Positions 22,374 to 22,514 of a DNA stretch of 22,514 bases are shown piece after piece (the stretch's first letter is position 1; each line of letters opens with the position of its first letter). The notes beneath the pieces are model-generated. The model had not been told where the DNA came from. It worked only from the letters and a program-made list of their open reading frames with translations, and did not search any database. A program made the position numbers and the translations under genes. The stretch is from the NCBI GenBank assembly GCA_035541895.1, contig DATKMK010000032.1, positions 1 through 22,514 on the forward strand, read 5' to 3'. Source of the DNA: DATKMK01 sp035541895. Lineage in GTDB: Bacteria > Desulfobacterota > Binatia > HRBIN30 > JACQVA1.

Positions 22374-22514
22374 ATGGCGAAGCAGAAATTTGAGCGCAAG
22401 AAGCCGCACGTGAACGTGGGGACGATCGGGCACATCGATCACGGGAAGACGACGCTGACGGCGGCGATCACCAAGGTGCTGGCGGAGGCGGGGATGGCGC
22501 AGTTTGTGGCGTTC
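22374..22514 (+). CDS. tuf: elongation factor Tu, N-terminal part (cut by window edge)
   Basis: The first 47 codons only. It begins M-A-K-Q-K-F-E-R-K-K-P-H-V-N-V-G-T-I and carries the G1 GTP-binding loop G-H-I-D-H-G-K-T (residues 19-26), with Ile where many EF-Tu have Val. EF-Tu brings aminoacyl-tRNA to the ribosome. GATGAGG at 22357-22363 is the likely ribosome site. Its place after thrU-tyrU-glyT-thrT-like tRNAs matches tufB of E. coli, so a second tuf copy elsewhere in the genome is likely. Confidence 0.97.
   Translation, partial: MAKQKFERKKPHVNVGTIGHIDHGKTTLTAAITKVLAEAGMAQFVAF

Overview
The window is high-GC bacterial chromosome, about 22.5 kb. Its left edge lies inside an integrated mobile element and its right edge in the first 47 codons of a tuf gene. 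Signal peptides, a ComM/DprA pair, TrmFO and a thrU-tyrU-glyT-thrT-tufB style operon point to an uncultured Gram-negative, deltaproteobacteria-like lineage (Desulfobacterota, Myxococcota or Binatota-like). That placement is inference; nothing in the window fixes the phylum.

Layout. (1) 1-1340: the 3' end of a large serine recombinase runs into a comM (YifB) gene that is cut inside its ATPase core. This looks like an att junction of an element integrated in comM. (2) 1341-7185: a compact + strand operon, dprA-topA-trmFO-ilvE, with 17-22 bp gaps. (3) 7221-13067: four paralogous secreted proteins of a family I do not recognise, here A-B and C-D. They form two bicistronic units, each behind a near-identical TTGACA-N17-TATAAG promoter, closed by one strong terminator. 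A pairs with C and B with D, which suggests duplication of a two-gene cassette. In B (and slightly in D) four-cysteine modules are inserted in loops of the shared scaffold. This is the most novel-looking part of the window. (4) 13103-16304: an ACSF3/MatB-like acyl-CoA synthetase, a secreted OB-fold protein with a coiled-coil tail, an overlapping 40-residue membrane protein, and a NYN-domain putative ribonuclease with a possible LOTUS/OST-HTH domain. (5) 16305-17087: decayed DNA holding a HEPN-domain pseudogene with an in-frame amber codon, followed by what may be a nucleotidyltransferase tail (a dead HEPN-MNT toxin-antitoxin pair). (6) 17088-21759, minus strand: a tight operon ligA -> spinster-like MFS transporter -> acylphosphatase -> phosphotriesterase-like hydrolase, with 4-nt overlaps at the first two junctions. 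(7) 21840-22514: tRNA-Thr(TGT), tRNA-Tyr(GTA), tRNA-Gly(TCC), tRNA-Thr(GGT), tuf, the same order and isoacceptors as the E. coli tufB operon.

How the parts fit: comM and dprA both act on incoming DNA during transformation, but here comM is broken while dprA is intact. topA and ligA are housekeeping DNA enzymes, and trmFO, the tRNAs and tuf serve translation. The A-D block is an envelope or extracellular system with its own promoters and is the accessory feature that most deserves follow-up. All functional calls come from reading motifs by eye; no database search was run.
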